Part shown: positions 47,301 to 58,759 of the stretch, piece after piece | Layout of the letters: every line of letters begins with the position of its first letter | Position numbering within the stretch: the first letter of the stretch is position 1 | Source: Acarospora socialis | Lineage: Eukaryota > Ascomycota > Lecanoromycetes > Acarosporales > Acarosporaceae | Assembly: GCA_025617375.2 (NCBI GenBank) | Contig: JAMYGW020000009.1 | Location: 682,001-746,000, forward strand | Direction: 5' to 3' | DNA length: 64,000 bases | The notes under the pieces: generated by a model | The model's input: only the letters and a program-made list of their open reading frames with translations | Databases searched by the model: none | Told to the model about the DNA's origin: nothing | Position numbers and translations under genes: made by a program

Positions 47301-49509
47301 TTGCACAATCAAGGCATTTCTAGCATTGCATCATATTCAATTAATTTCATGACATCAAACATGATTTCTTGCAGGTTTTCAAGAATGAAGATCTTTACAC
47401 AGGTTTTCTTGTCAATTCTTTTGATGACTTTGTTTGTTATTTGTATGTTAAATGAACAGCACACTCACTGTGTCATCAATTCTAACATATCAACTATTTG
47501 TCAGTTCATAATATTTTCATTTGCTTCAAAATCTATCAATGTGTTAATCTGATGTCTGTTGATCATGATCTTAATTTATATTCTATGATCATTATTCTGT
47601 CTTTGAGATGCTGCTAGCTTCTTATTCTTTAGTTTTGTCAAGAAAGCTTTTCATTTTTTGACTCACTTGATCATTTAACTCATCTTCAAAGTTCTTGAAA
47701 TCATCTTGATTTTCTTTTGATCATAAGATTTGCATACTTTAGACTGTGTTACTCAATGTGTCTTTCTGAGTGTAGTTGAGATTCATACTGATTGTACTTT
47801 ATCTGCAACTGACTCTCAAAGACTTTTATTTTTTGCAGAAATTTGAGTGATATATATTCTTCACTGAAGATTCATCTATCTTCATTCTGCATGATATATT
47901 CTTCAGGTAAGTGTATCTCAATTTTGTGACTCTTTGTTTTTTAAACAAGAAATCTCAACAATACTGCATTGTCACTGCTGAGACATTCATCTTTAACAGC
48001 TATCATCAGCTCTTCTAGCTGATCATATGTCTCTTGTTTCTTCACACTTTTGTGCTGCACTTTCTGTTTTCAAGCTTGCATCTTTTGCTCAAGTTCTTGC
48101 TTCTCAAATCAAAGCTTTTCTTCTTTCAACATCTTGCATTGATTCTCAGAATGCTGATATGCTGTCTTCAGTCTTATATTGACTTTTCATTCATCAATTT
48201 CTTTCTGATCTGCATCTGAATTCAGTGCTTGTCAGATGTTATCACTGTAGTCTTTTTCTATCTGAGTTTCTTGAGTATTAATCTCTTCAATCTTGACATC
48301 AAGAACATCTTTCTTGATAAGAATAGTTAATTCTTTCTTGTAGATTGACTGACTCATTGTGTTGTATCTATTTCTCATGTCTTTGTGCAGTCTCTGTGAG
48401 TATTATCTGACTCTGTTCTTTGCACTCATATGTGTTCAGCACATATTGTCATAACAGACTGTTCAACTCAGAACATTATGCACTATACTTGATTTCTTTG
48501 TTTTTGTTTCAGTCATTACTGCTGCAATATTCTTTCTTTTCATTCAAGATCTGTTGCACTCTCAGACAAGATGTCTGAATTTTCTGTAGTTGTAATACAT
48601 TCACATCTTGTTTCACAGTGTTATCTGAGACTTAGTGAATCACTCTATCTGACATTCAAACTTCACTTATTTAGTCTTTCATGACTTCTGATGACACTTC
48701 TTAATTATATTGAGATTTATAGAGTCTGTCTCTCTATGTCTTATTGATAAAATGTATTGCTTCACTCACAGTCAGAAGCTTTCTTCTTGATCTTCTATCA
48801 TAGATGACATTCAATATTTTTTTTGTTTCATTTGTCATTTTCATTGACAACTGTCAATGTTGATACTCAGATTGATCATTTTCTGAAGATTGTCTGATTG
48901 TTCTGCTCAGACTATCTTGTCTTTGATGAATTTTCTCAATTCACAATAGTACTGATAGATGAGTGCTTCATTATTTTATCTGATAAGTGCTGCTAATCAC
49001 TGAAACTCTGTGATGTATACTGTCACTGATTCACTCTGTTGCAAGATGTGAACTTGTTTCTCTGCTGTTCTTTTCTCATTAATTACTTTGAAAACTTTCT
49101 TTAACTCTTTCTTAAACTGTGCATAGTCATTGAACATAGACTCTGTGTCTGCATTGCACTCTTTATACTTTTTCTCTAGAAACTCATGCAGTCTGAAATC
49201 AATTCAATCAAAAGCTGCATTCACAAGATAGATCATCACAAACAGTGTCTTTTTCTGATCAGTTTGAAACTTCAGTTGATTAAATTCAATGTACAGATTG
49301 AGCTTAGTTACAAAGACTTGCAGCTTCTCTCTTTCTTCATCAAAGATATCTGATATCTGTATCTTGAATACACTTGTAAATAGTTGTATCACTTGACTCA
49401 GCATCACTGATTATGTCACTGTTCTATCTGAAGTAAATAGTAGAGATGAGTTTGTCTGAACTTGTTTCAAGAACAAAGTTAAGACATTCTTCTGTGTGTC
49501 AGACATCAT
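44400..49509 (-). pseudogene. Gypsy G2 gag-pol relic
   Basis: Read on the minus strand from ATG near 49509. The Gag domain is at about 49400-48800 (FVTKLNLYIEFNQLKF, HILQQSESVTVYITEF). A zinc knuckle lies at about 48598-48555, with its second Cys now Tyr (CYNYRKFRHLV). The protease is near 47520 (LIDFEANEN, where DSGA is expected). RT runs at about 47130-46450, with YLNN (46694-46705) in place of YLDD. RNase H is at about 46300-45890. Integrase lies at about 45760-44950 and contains a 141-bp duplication. A chromodomain is at about 44575-44450. Stops are scattered throughout. Confidence 0.9.
45010..45291 (-). repeat. 141-bp in-frame tandem duplication in integrase
   Basis: Two successive copies, offset by 141 bp (47 codons), of the integrase segment around the third catalytic region (HSQTxxQ to the tail of the core). 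They differ at only a few sites, mostly transitions. G1 has a single copy at the same place (about 1340-1480). Confidence 0.88.
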
Positions 49510-49537
49510 ACTCATTATATTGTAAGAATGTTCAAAG

Positions 49538-49889
49538 TGTAACATTTTAATCTGAGATTTCTCAAGTATGTAGAACTAAGAATTTGTGCTTATTGATATA
49601 ACAGCTGATCTGAAATGGTTCTGAACTTTAACTCTTAGATGATTATTTAAGTTGAACATGATTCTTTTCATAAGAAAAATGATCATGACTATATACTAAG
49701 CTCACTCACTGATCTTGTTGTCAAGTTTGTTGAGATGACTCACTCATGCAATTTATCAAGCTTGCTTGTCAAGCTCATCATCAAGCATGTTGAGATATCA
49801 CATAACTGCTGCCTAAACATTTCCTGAATGTATGTTTCTCACATATATGCATCAGTCTGTTTTAAGTTCATTCTGAGTTGATCATAACA
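49538..49889 (-). repeat. 5' LTR of gypsy G2
   Basis: A 352-bp LTR. On the minus strand it ends ...TTACA and is followed by CTTTGAACATTC before the gag start; the same CTTTGAA occurs after the G3 LTR. Confidence 0.93.
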
Positions 49890-50579
49890 ATTATGTTTGA
49901 TTTCTTTGTTTTTATTTTAGCTGTCACAACTGCAATGTTCTTTCTATTTATTTAAGATCTGTTACATTCTTGAACAAGATGTTCAGATCTTTTATAGTTG
50001 TAATACAATTGTGTGTTTTTACTGTGTACTCAAAACTTATCAAATTACTCTGTCTGACATTCAGACTTTGTTTATTTAATCTTTTATGATTTTTAATGAT
50101 ATTTCTTAATTATAATAAGATTTATAGAGTTGTTACTCTGATATCATAAATTCTGAATATACTTCTTTTGTTATAATTTGAAACTTTTTTCTTGATCTTT
50201 TCTTCTTGATGACACATAGTATTCTGTACATTTTATACATCTTTTTTATTGATAACTGTTGATATTAATGAATATATTAATCATTTTTTGTAAGTCATCT
50301 GATCATTTCACTCTAATTATTTTATCTTTGATAGTATTCTTTAATTTTCAATAATACTAAGATGTCAAGATCTTATTGTCTCAACATATAAGTGTTGCTA
50401 CTCTCTGAAACTCAATGATATATTTAATTACTGACTTATTCTGTTGCAGAACATAAATTTTTTTTTTAGCTGCTTACTCTTTGTTGATTATTTCAAAAGC
50501 TTTTTTAAACTTTTTTTTAAACTTATTATAGTTATTGAACATAGATTCTGTGTCAACTCATCTCTCAATATTTATTTTC
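49890..50579 (-). mobile_element. Gypsy G3 fragment, C-terminal Gag
   Basis: Starting right at the outer end of the G2 LTR, this sequence aligns with the G2 gag interior at about 48485-49165 (for example the knuckle region near 49980-50020 and TTATTGAACATAGATTCTGT near 50533). It is a diverged member of the family, more decayed than G2. The remaining Gag and the LTR of the same element are found at 63453-64000; its pol is missing. Confidence 0.82.
50567..50579. repeat. Target-site duplication of LINE B, left copy
   Basis: AATATTTATTTTC is present here and at 63453-63465, on either side of the LINE B/LINE C block, as expected for target-primed reverse transcription. Confidence 0.7.
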
Positions 50580-52814
50580 AATGCAATTAACATATTTGTA
50601 TCATTTAAAATTCAAAAACTGTCTTTGTCTTATTAATATTATCTTTTAATAATTCATCAATACTAATTAAGCAAGACTCATAAAAAAAATCATACAATAA
50701 TAAAAGATGATGAAGAATCAGAAGAAATGCATCACTATGATATTTCACTTAAGTAAAAAGTCTGTTTTTCTCATCACACTCAAAGTCTCTCAAAGACAAT
50801 CAGCACTTTAGACTGTTTCATACAAATCAGTAACTGTTTAACTAAGATAAAAGAAATTTAAGAAGTGATTAGAACTGTGATACAGAAAAAAAAAATAATA
50901 CTTTGAATATTGATTTTCAGAAGATCAAGAAGCAAATTAAGAATTTTACAAGTATTGTATGAGATCTCATTAAAGTTTTCACATTTTCACAAACATACTT
51001 AGCAGCAACAGTCAGTCTTAAAAGCTTTAAAATAAAAATTTTATCAATATTTCAAAGAAAATATCAGAAGATAATGATCAAATCAAAAACAAAAACAAAA
51101 ATACAAAGAACAAAAACAGAATAGAACATCATACAAGAAATATAAAAAGAGATAAAAATTTCAGAAATAATAATGACTGCAAGATATCTGCTCAATAATA
51201 ATGTGATTTTTACTTCAGAAAGAAAAAGAACAAGATGATGTGAAAAAAGAAAAAGAAAGTTGTATAAGTCTTTGAACTTAACATCAGAATCAAGCAGCAA
51301 GAGTATATTATTATAATTTATGAAATTTAAATCATCTTCATAAACAACAAAAATCAAATTAAAACAATAGAGACTCTTCACATGCAAAGTTCACAATTTA
51401 AAAAATAAGTGAAGATTCTATGAGTAGAATGATTCAAGAAGATAATTATACAAAAACATCATTTTGAATTACTTCACATCAAGATAACAAAATCTGAGCA
51501 AACAAACTATTTTCTGCAAAATAATCTTCTTCTTAACTTTAAGTTTTATGATTGCAAGATCTTCTCTGAGAACTATATTGTCACTTAATGTTTTAAATAT
51601 CAGCAATACAAGAATTACACAGTTAAATACTGCAAAAAAATTGTACAATATAATTTTTGTGCAGCACTGAGTCACATAACTGAGAATTACATAAAAAAAA
51701 AGAATTCTCTGAAGATCTGATGTTCATTATGTGAAAAGAAAAATAAAAATTACTCTGCATGAATCAGACATTGTTCAGAAAAAGTGAAGAAAGTGAAGAA
51801 AATAAGACAAATTTATTTTGTATAACTTATATATTTTCAGATTTCAATAAAAGATTCTTTTTTTAGAATCTCACTGAACATTTTATTCAGAACATTTTCT
51901 CATAAAGATGTCAGTTTCACTTTTCAGTTCTTAAACTCAGTTATAATAATCAGTGACAATGACTTTTTTTCAGTTCTGAAAAGAAAAAAAAAAGATTATT
52001 TAAGATACTGACAGTTGATTGTACAAATTTTATAATTATAAAAATACTTTCTCAATCACAAGTTAATGAATAAGCTGTTCATTCTGCAATATAATGTGCA
52101 AAAAAGCAAGAATAAAATAATGATTCTTCTTCTGATTAACAAGACAATCTGATTATATGATATTTTGATAATTTAGAAATTTTGATAAAATTCTTTTACA
52201 TTAACATTTTACAGTTTCAAGATCACTTCTTTTATCTTACAGCATAATTTAATTTCACAATAAAGTTACTTTCTGATTAACAAAAAACTTAATTTTAGCA
52301 TCTGATCAGTGAATTTTTTCATTTTTAACTTATGCATACTTTGTCTTCATATGAACAACAAAACTCTTTAAATATACAACATTTACTTGCAGTCTTCAGA
52401 AAGTTACACAAATACTGATTATTTTTTTCTGTCAGCATTTATACAAAAAAAAGAATGAATACATAATTTTAGAGAACTTCAATTTACATTATTCACTGTG
52501 AAGTGAATTCTTTAACTTAAGCATTCACAACATAAAAGAAGTTCTTGCTGAGATGATCACATCATACAATCTTTCTCTATTGATTACATCAGAAATTTCT
52601 ACTTAATATATTCAGAAAGTCTTCAACACAATAAATCTAATTTTTATCAGTTAAACTTTTGCAGATCAGCTGAAAGAATGCTTTATTAAAAAGAATATAA
52701 ATTATAACTCAGATTATCTTTCAATCTCAGTGATTTTTAATTTTGAAATTGTACAAATCACTTTAAGTAAAATGAGATGTTGAAAGAAAATGAATCAAGA
52801 AATTATACTGACTG

Positions 52815-52999
52815 TATTAGAATCAATTTATATGGTTAATTTCTAAGTCTATGATAAAGTGTTGATTGCTTGAAAAAACTATCTAGAAAGTGATGTTTTA
52901 CTCAGATGCAGATTTTTTAGAGACTAATACTGAGTACTTTTGCAAAGTCTCATCTTATTACAGAGTTTCAATTTTGCTGAGCTCTATGAATTCATAACA
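52815..52999 (-). repeat. 3' LTR of the C2H2/protease element
   Basis: A 185-bp LTR starting TATTAG (mutated from TGTTA) and ending ATAACA. Confidence 0.9.
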
Positions 53000-53258
53000 A
53001 CTGTTCATGAAAACATTGAAAGATGACACTCTTGTTGCACATGCTAATCATATTAGTATGAAGCAAGACAATAACAATGTTTTTTGTTAATTTTCTGTGT
53101 CAAAATGTCTCTCATAGTCTTATTCATTTTGTAGTTTCTTCATCAACTTCTTTTCTTCATGATTTGTTGAGTCAACAACAACAAAAACAAAAACAACAAA
53201 ATATAGCATAATCAGAGATGCAGAGATGATCATAAAGATTATTTAATGATAGAAAGAC

Positions 53259-54110
53259 TTAATGACATGTGTAACATGTTTGAGAATATGATTTTAAGAT
53301 CATTAAATTGTTGTCTGAAATCACTGAATTTTGTGTGTTTTTTGAGATTGTTTTGTACATTGTTTTTGTGAATTTGTGATAACATTGTGTAGACATTTTG
53401 ATGATAATTTCATAGTGAAATGCAACTGCTTGTGTCTTTGAGTCACTTGTTATCTTTGAGAATCTAGTAAAGAAAGTCATAAATTCATGATGACTATTCA
53501 TAATTAACTTGTCATTTCTACAGTTCAAAATCATGTTCTCAGTCTGCATAACATTCATGCTGATAAGAATGTCTGTGTTAAGTTTATTCATTACATGTAT
53601 CTTGCATCTCATGTAGATTTTGCTCTTGCTGTTGTCATCATGAATATATAGATGTAAGTTGATGTGTTTAAAGAAGATAAATTTGTCAGTGATTTCATTG
53701 ATTGATAAAGTTGTTTCATTAGATTGCAGAAGATTTTTGACAGCTAGTTTGCAGTCAATGAATGTGTAAGTGATATCAGTATTTAGACAAATGAGCTGAG
53801 ATTCAGTAATAAGACTATTGATACTGATCTTCATGATGATGTAGTCAATAAAAGTGATAATGTTGATGTAATATAACAAGACAAAATAGTTGTAATGAAC
53901 ATTTGTGACATGATATTTGAGATGTGCAGTTGAAGAAAAGATCTTTTTGCATGTCAGACATGAGTAAATATGCTGTGCAATTGTTTAATTTGCATAGCTG
54001 TGATTTGCTGCATCATCTTAACTAAAATCTTGATCAAGATATTCATCATTTTGTTGATTCACATAGTAAACTGTGAAGTGTGCTTCAATATCATCATCAA
54101 GATCTGCATA
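53259..54110 (-). pseudogene. C2H2 finger fused to retroviral-type aspartic protease
   Basis: One minus-strand frame. After an acidic Tyr/Asp-rich stretch it reads HIYSCLTCKKIFSSTAHLKY and HVTNVH at about 53962-53895: a well-formed C2H2 finger (CX2CX12HX4H). The next 206 codons (53879-53259) are free of stops. CLNTDITYTFID corresponds to the protease active site, with DTG changed to NTD. The later KLNTDILISMNVMQTENMIL with LNCRNDKLI matches the C-terminal half of such proteases (family retroviral aspartyl protease). The protease would have cut the Gag precursor. The loss of Asp makes it inactive. Two stops lie upstream of the finger. Confidence 0.75.
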
Positions 54111-55590
54111 ATAGACTGACTGAGAATCTGCTTGATTTTTGTGTGCATAAAACTCATACTTGTGAGAATCATACTTGTGAAATGCTCATTGTGAACAAAG
54201 AAACTGCTAAGATTGCAGAGATTGTGATCTGTCATCTTGATGTGAATTATAGTTACAGTTTTTGTAAGAATAAGATGAGTGTGTCATAGTGTAACTGTCA
54301 CAATTTGAAGATTTATAAGAATGTAAATTTGCAGAATAAAGTGAATTTGTAAAGTAGTCACAATTCAGAGATTCATATCAATGAAAGTTATGTAACAATG
54401 AGAATCTCATAAAGTGTTGTATTCACATCTCTTTCTTTTTCAGTAAAAAGTTAATGAATTGAGTCTTGAAGATCTTAATTGTTAGTTGTGAAATGTGCAA
54501 TTGCAGCATTGAATTGAGATTTTGTCAGACAAAAAGCACACAATTATATAGTGATAATTTCATCAATTTTCTGTATTAAACAACAGTCTGTACATAGATC
54601 ATGAGATTTTAATCATTGTGAACATTCTTCACTATATACTTTTTCTTTAGTAAGATGTTCATAGTTTGTGATGATGAGATCTTAAATTGAGCTGTCAGTT
54701 TTCACACTCATTTGTCAAGTTTACTGAAAAGACTCACTCATTTAAATAATGATTTGACTGCAAATCAGACAAGTGTAATGTCACAAAAACATGCATAAAG
54801 ATTTGTCTGAATCATCTCATTGTTTTAAATCTTGACTATGATTTGACATTGTAACACAAATAGATGAACATTATAGTAATACATCATTTTGTTCACACTG
54901 ACAATATCATCATCATCATACTCAATAGATAGATACAGATCAAAAAGATCAATTTTTTTCACATAGAACATTATTGTACAGAGTTTATCAATATGAGTTT
55001 AAAATTCAAGCTCTTCACTCTTTTATGCATCAACAATGTGATTCTTGCTCAAACTCTCTAAATTATAGTCATTATTAATTTGTTCTTTGTCTTTCAAAAA
55101 CTGTCTTGTTGTGTCTTTTGATGAGATCAGTGAACTGATGAAATGATGTGATTGTTATGATGTGAATTAACAACATAGTGTTTGAAGAACTTCATCAAAT
55201 CAAGCATTCATTTTAATGTTTAAGTTTGCATTTGACTTTTCAATGATGTCATACATCTCATTAATGTCAGTCAGAACAAGATGATTCTGTGCAGTATCTG
55301 TAAGATGAGTGATCTTTATTTGATTAGTTAAAATATTTATGAAGTTTCATGCAAAATGACAGCAAGATTTAAATGTTTCATCAGACTATGTTGTTGCTGC
55401 TGTTTCTTTGTGTGTTTTAATCAAATTAATACTGATTATGGTGCTGAAATTAAACTGATTTGATGAAGTAAATATCTCATTTTTTGTTCAATCTTGTGTG
55501 CATTTCATAGACTACTGTGAAGAACAATTTTAATGCAGCATTTTTGAGCTCACTGACATCTAAATATAAAGATCTAAACTGAATGCTTTA
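54111..55590 (-). pseudogene. Gag-like region of the C2H2/protease element
   Basis: Minus-strand frames with stops carry NEMYDIIEKSNANLNIKMNA near 55250, a Cys-rich segment LCAFC-like near 54540 with CTDCC just before, and a Tyr/His/Ser-rich stretch leading to the finger. The order Gag, zinc region, protease matches a 5' gag-pr unit. I cannot align it to a named Gag family. Confidence 0.5.
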
Positions 55591-55592
55591 AT

Positions 55593-55609
55593 CAGTTGGT
55601 GTTATCATT
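55593..55609 (-). promoter_or_regulatory. Candidate tRNA primer-binding site (minus)
   Basis: Read on the minus strand, AATGATAACACCAAC follows the 5' LTR directly. It is nearly the same as the motif after the left LTR of the compact element at 29883, which supports minus orientation for this element. Confidence 0.5.
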
Positions 55610-55794
55610 TGTTAAAATCAATTTATATGATTAATTTCTAAGTCTATGATAAAGTGTTGATTGCTTGAGAAAACTATTTAGAAAGTAGTGTTTTACTCAG
55701 GTACAAACCTCTTAAAAACTAGTGTCAAATATTTTCACAGAGTTTTATCTTATTGCAGAGTCTCAATCTTGCTGAGCTCTATGAATTCATAACA
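55610..55794 (-). repeat. 5' LTR of the C2H2/protease element
   Basis: A 185-bp LTR starting TGTTAAAATC and ending CATAACA. It keeps a few GG/CC lost in the other copy, and the other copy keeps some lost here. Confidence 0.9.
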
Positions 55795-58759
55795 GACTGA
55801 AACTCAACATCTTCAGACAAATTAAGATCTGTTAACAAGAACTGAGATTGTATAATATATGAAGTGTTTTGTCAACTTTATTGAAACATTAATCAGCAAC
55901 TCAGTTTTTATACACAAATTCTTGAATTAAGAAGAAGTCTGATGAACAGATATAATTAATGAGATAGTTAGACAAGAAAGAAGAGTAAAATGATAAGTAA
56001 GAATAATTTGTATGAAAGAAGTATGAAAGTTAATTAAGATAAAAGACAAAATTAAAAGAAATCTAATTACAAAAACAAAAATCATATACTTCTGCAATGT
56101 GATCAGTGAGATAACAGAGAAAAATGAGTTTTGAATTTTAATTAAAATAAAAAAAGAAGATTCAAATTCTGCAGCAACAGTTTTTTTAATTTGTATAACA
56201 TATAAAGAAGTTCACACTCTAAATAAAAAAGCTGAGATTTTCAAAAAAAGATTTTATTTTAAAATGACAGTCAATCTTCAAAATATTTTAAATATCAAAG
56301 TGTTCTAATTCTCACAGAAAAATAAATTTATTAATTTGAAAATCATTATTCAATTTATATTCATCTCTGACTCAACTAATGCTGAGAAAATTTCTGTAAT
56401 TCTTTGTACAAAAATATTTCACAATGCTTCAGAATCAGACAACATTTCATATTGTTTTTTTAAAATAATGAAATTCAAGCTTGCTCAAACAATAATTAAT
56501 TTCATTAATACAAGCTAAAAATTAAACTTTCTTTCTAAGAGATACAAAAAAACTTGTATAATAGTGTCATGTAAGTCAGAAAAGCAATTTTACAAAAAAG
56601 TTAAATTATGAAGATTAATTGCTCTGCTGAACATGATGAGAAAAATTATAAAAACTTTGTTAATTATACAAATTAAGCAGACTGCAGAAGACAACAATTT
56701 TCTTTTTGAAAGTTAAATAAAATATAAAACAAAATGATTTACAGAAACTGCACTGAATCTGTTGATAAGTCAAAATTGTATAATTTGAAACAGTAAAAAG
56801 TATGTTGTCATTCTTCTGTCAATAAACATAATGAAAATTTTTAATACAATAAACTCAACTTAACTTCTGAACAACTTGCAGAAGAGATGAATGTCTTATT
56901 GAGTTATATAATGAGTTTAAAACTTTTTTCACAATCAAATTATCTTACTGATTATATAAGAACAGAAGACAAACTGCTTTTCTGTAAAGACTGAAGTTTT
57001 ATAAGACTTCTCTTTATCATCTATTCTCTTTTTATTCTACAATGTAGATCTGCTGAAGTGATGTAATTGATTAAAAGAGAACATTTTGACAATTAATTTT
57101 ACTGATGATATCAACATTCTTTTGTACAAACTGTTCACTGAGATTAACTGCATCAAATTAAAAAGAATTCATAACAAATGTAAAAGTTAAATTACACAAC
57201 ATGAAGCTAAATTTATCTCTTATAAATATAAAATAATTCACTTCTTCAAAATCAGAATCAGATTCAATATATAGATAGTTATATGAATTCAGAACAATGA
57301 ATTGTTTTTTTTTAAGTGTGAAAGTTTTAGAAATTTGATTTAACTTTAAACTCAAATGAATCACTCATATCAAGTTTCTTCAAAACAAAATAAACAAACA
57401 AATAAAAGCACTAATCAGAATAGCAGTATTTATCTGAGAAACTTCTTTTATACAATTTTAACAGATTTACACATCAGTCATTTAATCAACAATAATTTAT
57501 AAAGTATATATTTAACACACATCTGTCAAGAATCATCACATAAAGAAAGTTGTCAGTGCAATTAAGATTACTCAGTTCAAATGTCTTTGTATAATTGTCA
57601 ACACTTATCAAACTACTTCAATCAGCACTCTGAAAATTAAGATCTACATTTTTTCTCTTGATTTATATTTAGATGATAAAATGCAAATCTATGTTACTCA
57701 TACAAAAAACACAGTCTTTACAAAAATGAAAAACAAGATCTACAATCTCATCAGAAAAAAAATTAAGCAGAAAGTCTGTTAATTCATAATGACTGTAACA
57801 GTTACTTATCTTTCAGTGAAACTGACAGAGAAAATTAGCTTGAAGAAAACTGTATAAAATGTATGAATTTAAAAATGATATAATATTAGTCAGAAAGAAA
57901 AGATCAGAAAATGAAACTAAATTATTGAATTACTCTTCAAAAAAGTTCTTTAACTTCATCAGAAACTGAGAAAAATTAAAAGTTCAAAACTGATTTAGTT
58001 TTATACAGAATGTGTTAATTACAATTATTTTCTTTATAAAATTAAGATTTTCAAAATTTTCTCTATCAATTACTTATATAATAAGAGAGCAGAGACTTCA
58101 CAACATATATTGTTGACATGTAAAATCAGAAAGAACTCACAGCTGCTTATTATTCAGAAAAAAAGAAAAAATTTTTTTATATAATTTCTGTTCATTAAAG
58201 AGCTGATTTATAAGATTGTTAAATGAATTATGTGTAACAATCATCTAAGTCAGTTTCAATTTATGATCAGTGTTCTCTATAATTAAAAGTGAGATCATTT
58301 ATCTTATGTTTTATTCACTTAACTTTTGCATTTAATCTACTTTTATACAAGAGACATTATGAACTTAGATTTTTATTCTTGTAAGATTTTCTAAGATATG
58401 AACTGAAGAGAAGTTCTACTTAACATAGCTAGTTTAGTGTAAAAATAATAATAATAATTACAACTTCAACATCAACATCTTGCAAATTGTTCAATCACAC
58501 ATACATGAATCTATCATCACTCAAGCATCATACAAACTCATAAAAAAAATCATACAATGATGAAAGATGATGAAGAATCAGAAGAAATGCATTGCAATGA
58601 AATCTCACTTAAGTAAAAAGCTCACTTCTCTCATCACTCTCAAAGTCTTTCAAAGACAATTAACTCTCTAGATTGTTTTGTATGAATCAGTAACTGTTCA
58701 GTTAAGATAAAAAAGATCTGAAAAATGATTAAAATCATGATGCAAAAAAAGAAAAATAA

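Larger units (their letters stand above)
43530..49889 (-). mobile_element. Ty3/gypsy chromovirus G2, full length
   Basis: A complete 6,360-bp element in reverse orientation with 352-bp LTRs at 43530-43881 and 49538-49889, gag-pol between, and an antisense ORF beside the 3' LTR. No target duplication is present: CATAA precedes and ATTAT follows. The left flank is Copia 2 and the right flank is the middle of another gypsy gag (G3), so the locus has been rearranged since insertion. Confidence 0.94.
52815..55794 (-). mobile_element. Non-autonomous LTR element with C2H2 finger and aspartic protease
   Basis: Two 185-bp LTRs (52815-52999, 55610-55794) ending in CATAACA enclose 2,611 bp. The element is bordered by the perfect 5-bp duplication GACTG (52810-52814, 55795-55799) inside LINE B; removing it restores LINE homology to LINE A. 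Coding is on the minus strand: a Gag-like region, a C2H2 finger, then a retroviral-type protease. I find no RT, RNase H or integrase and no space for them. It must have moved with enzymes of another element. Confidence 0.9.
50800..58400 (+). pseudogene. LINE B ORF1/ORF2 relics, split
   Basis: ORF1 lies at about 50830-51800 (knuckle region near 51620-51760). The endonuclease is at about 52450-52780 (DFNLHYSL-like near 52475; DYLSIS-like end near 52720). RT comes after the insertion, at about 56330-57380, with FTDD at 57098-57109, where both Asp are kept. The C-terminal Cys/His segment is near 58040-58130. Stops are frequent and the LTR element separates endonuclease from RT. Confidence 0.78.
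50580..58459 (+). mobile_element. LINE B, interrupted by an LTR element
   Basis: Same family as LINEs A, C and D. Clear homology starts at about 50676; the preceding 96 bp may be a different 5' end or filler added at insertion. The body runs to 52814, is interrupted by the LTR element 52815-55794 with its GACTG duplication, and resumes at 55800 to the AAT-repeat tail at 58442-58459. LINE C follows at once. Confidence 0.88.

Noticed and set aside
45390-47552. Plus-strand ORFs at 45390-45629, 46578-46760 and 47241-47552
   Set aside because: They are the complement of the G2 integrase, RT and protease frames on the minus strand.
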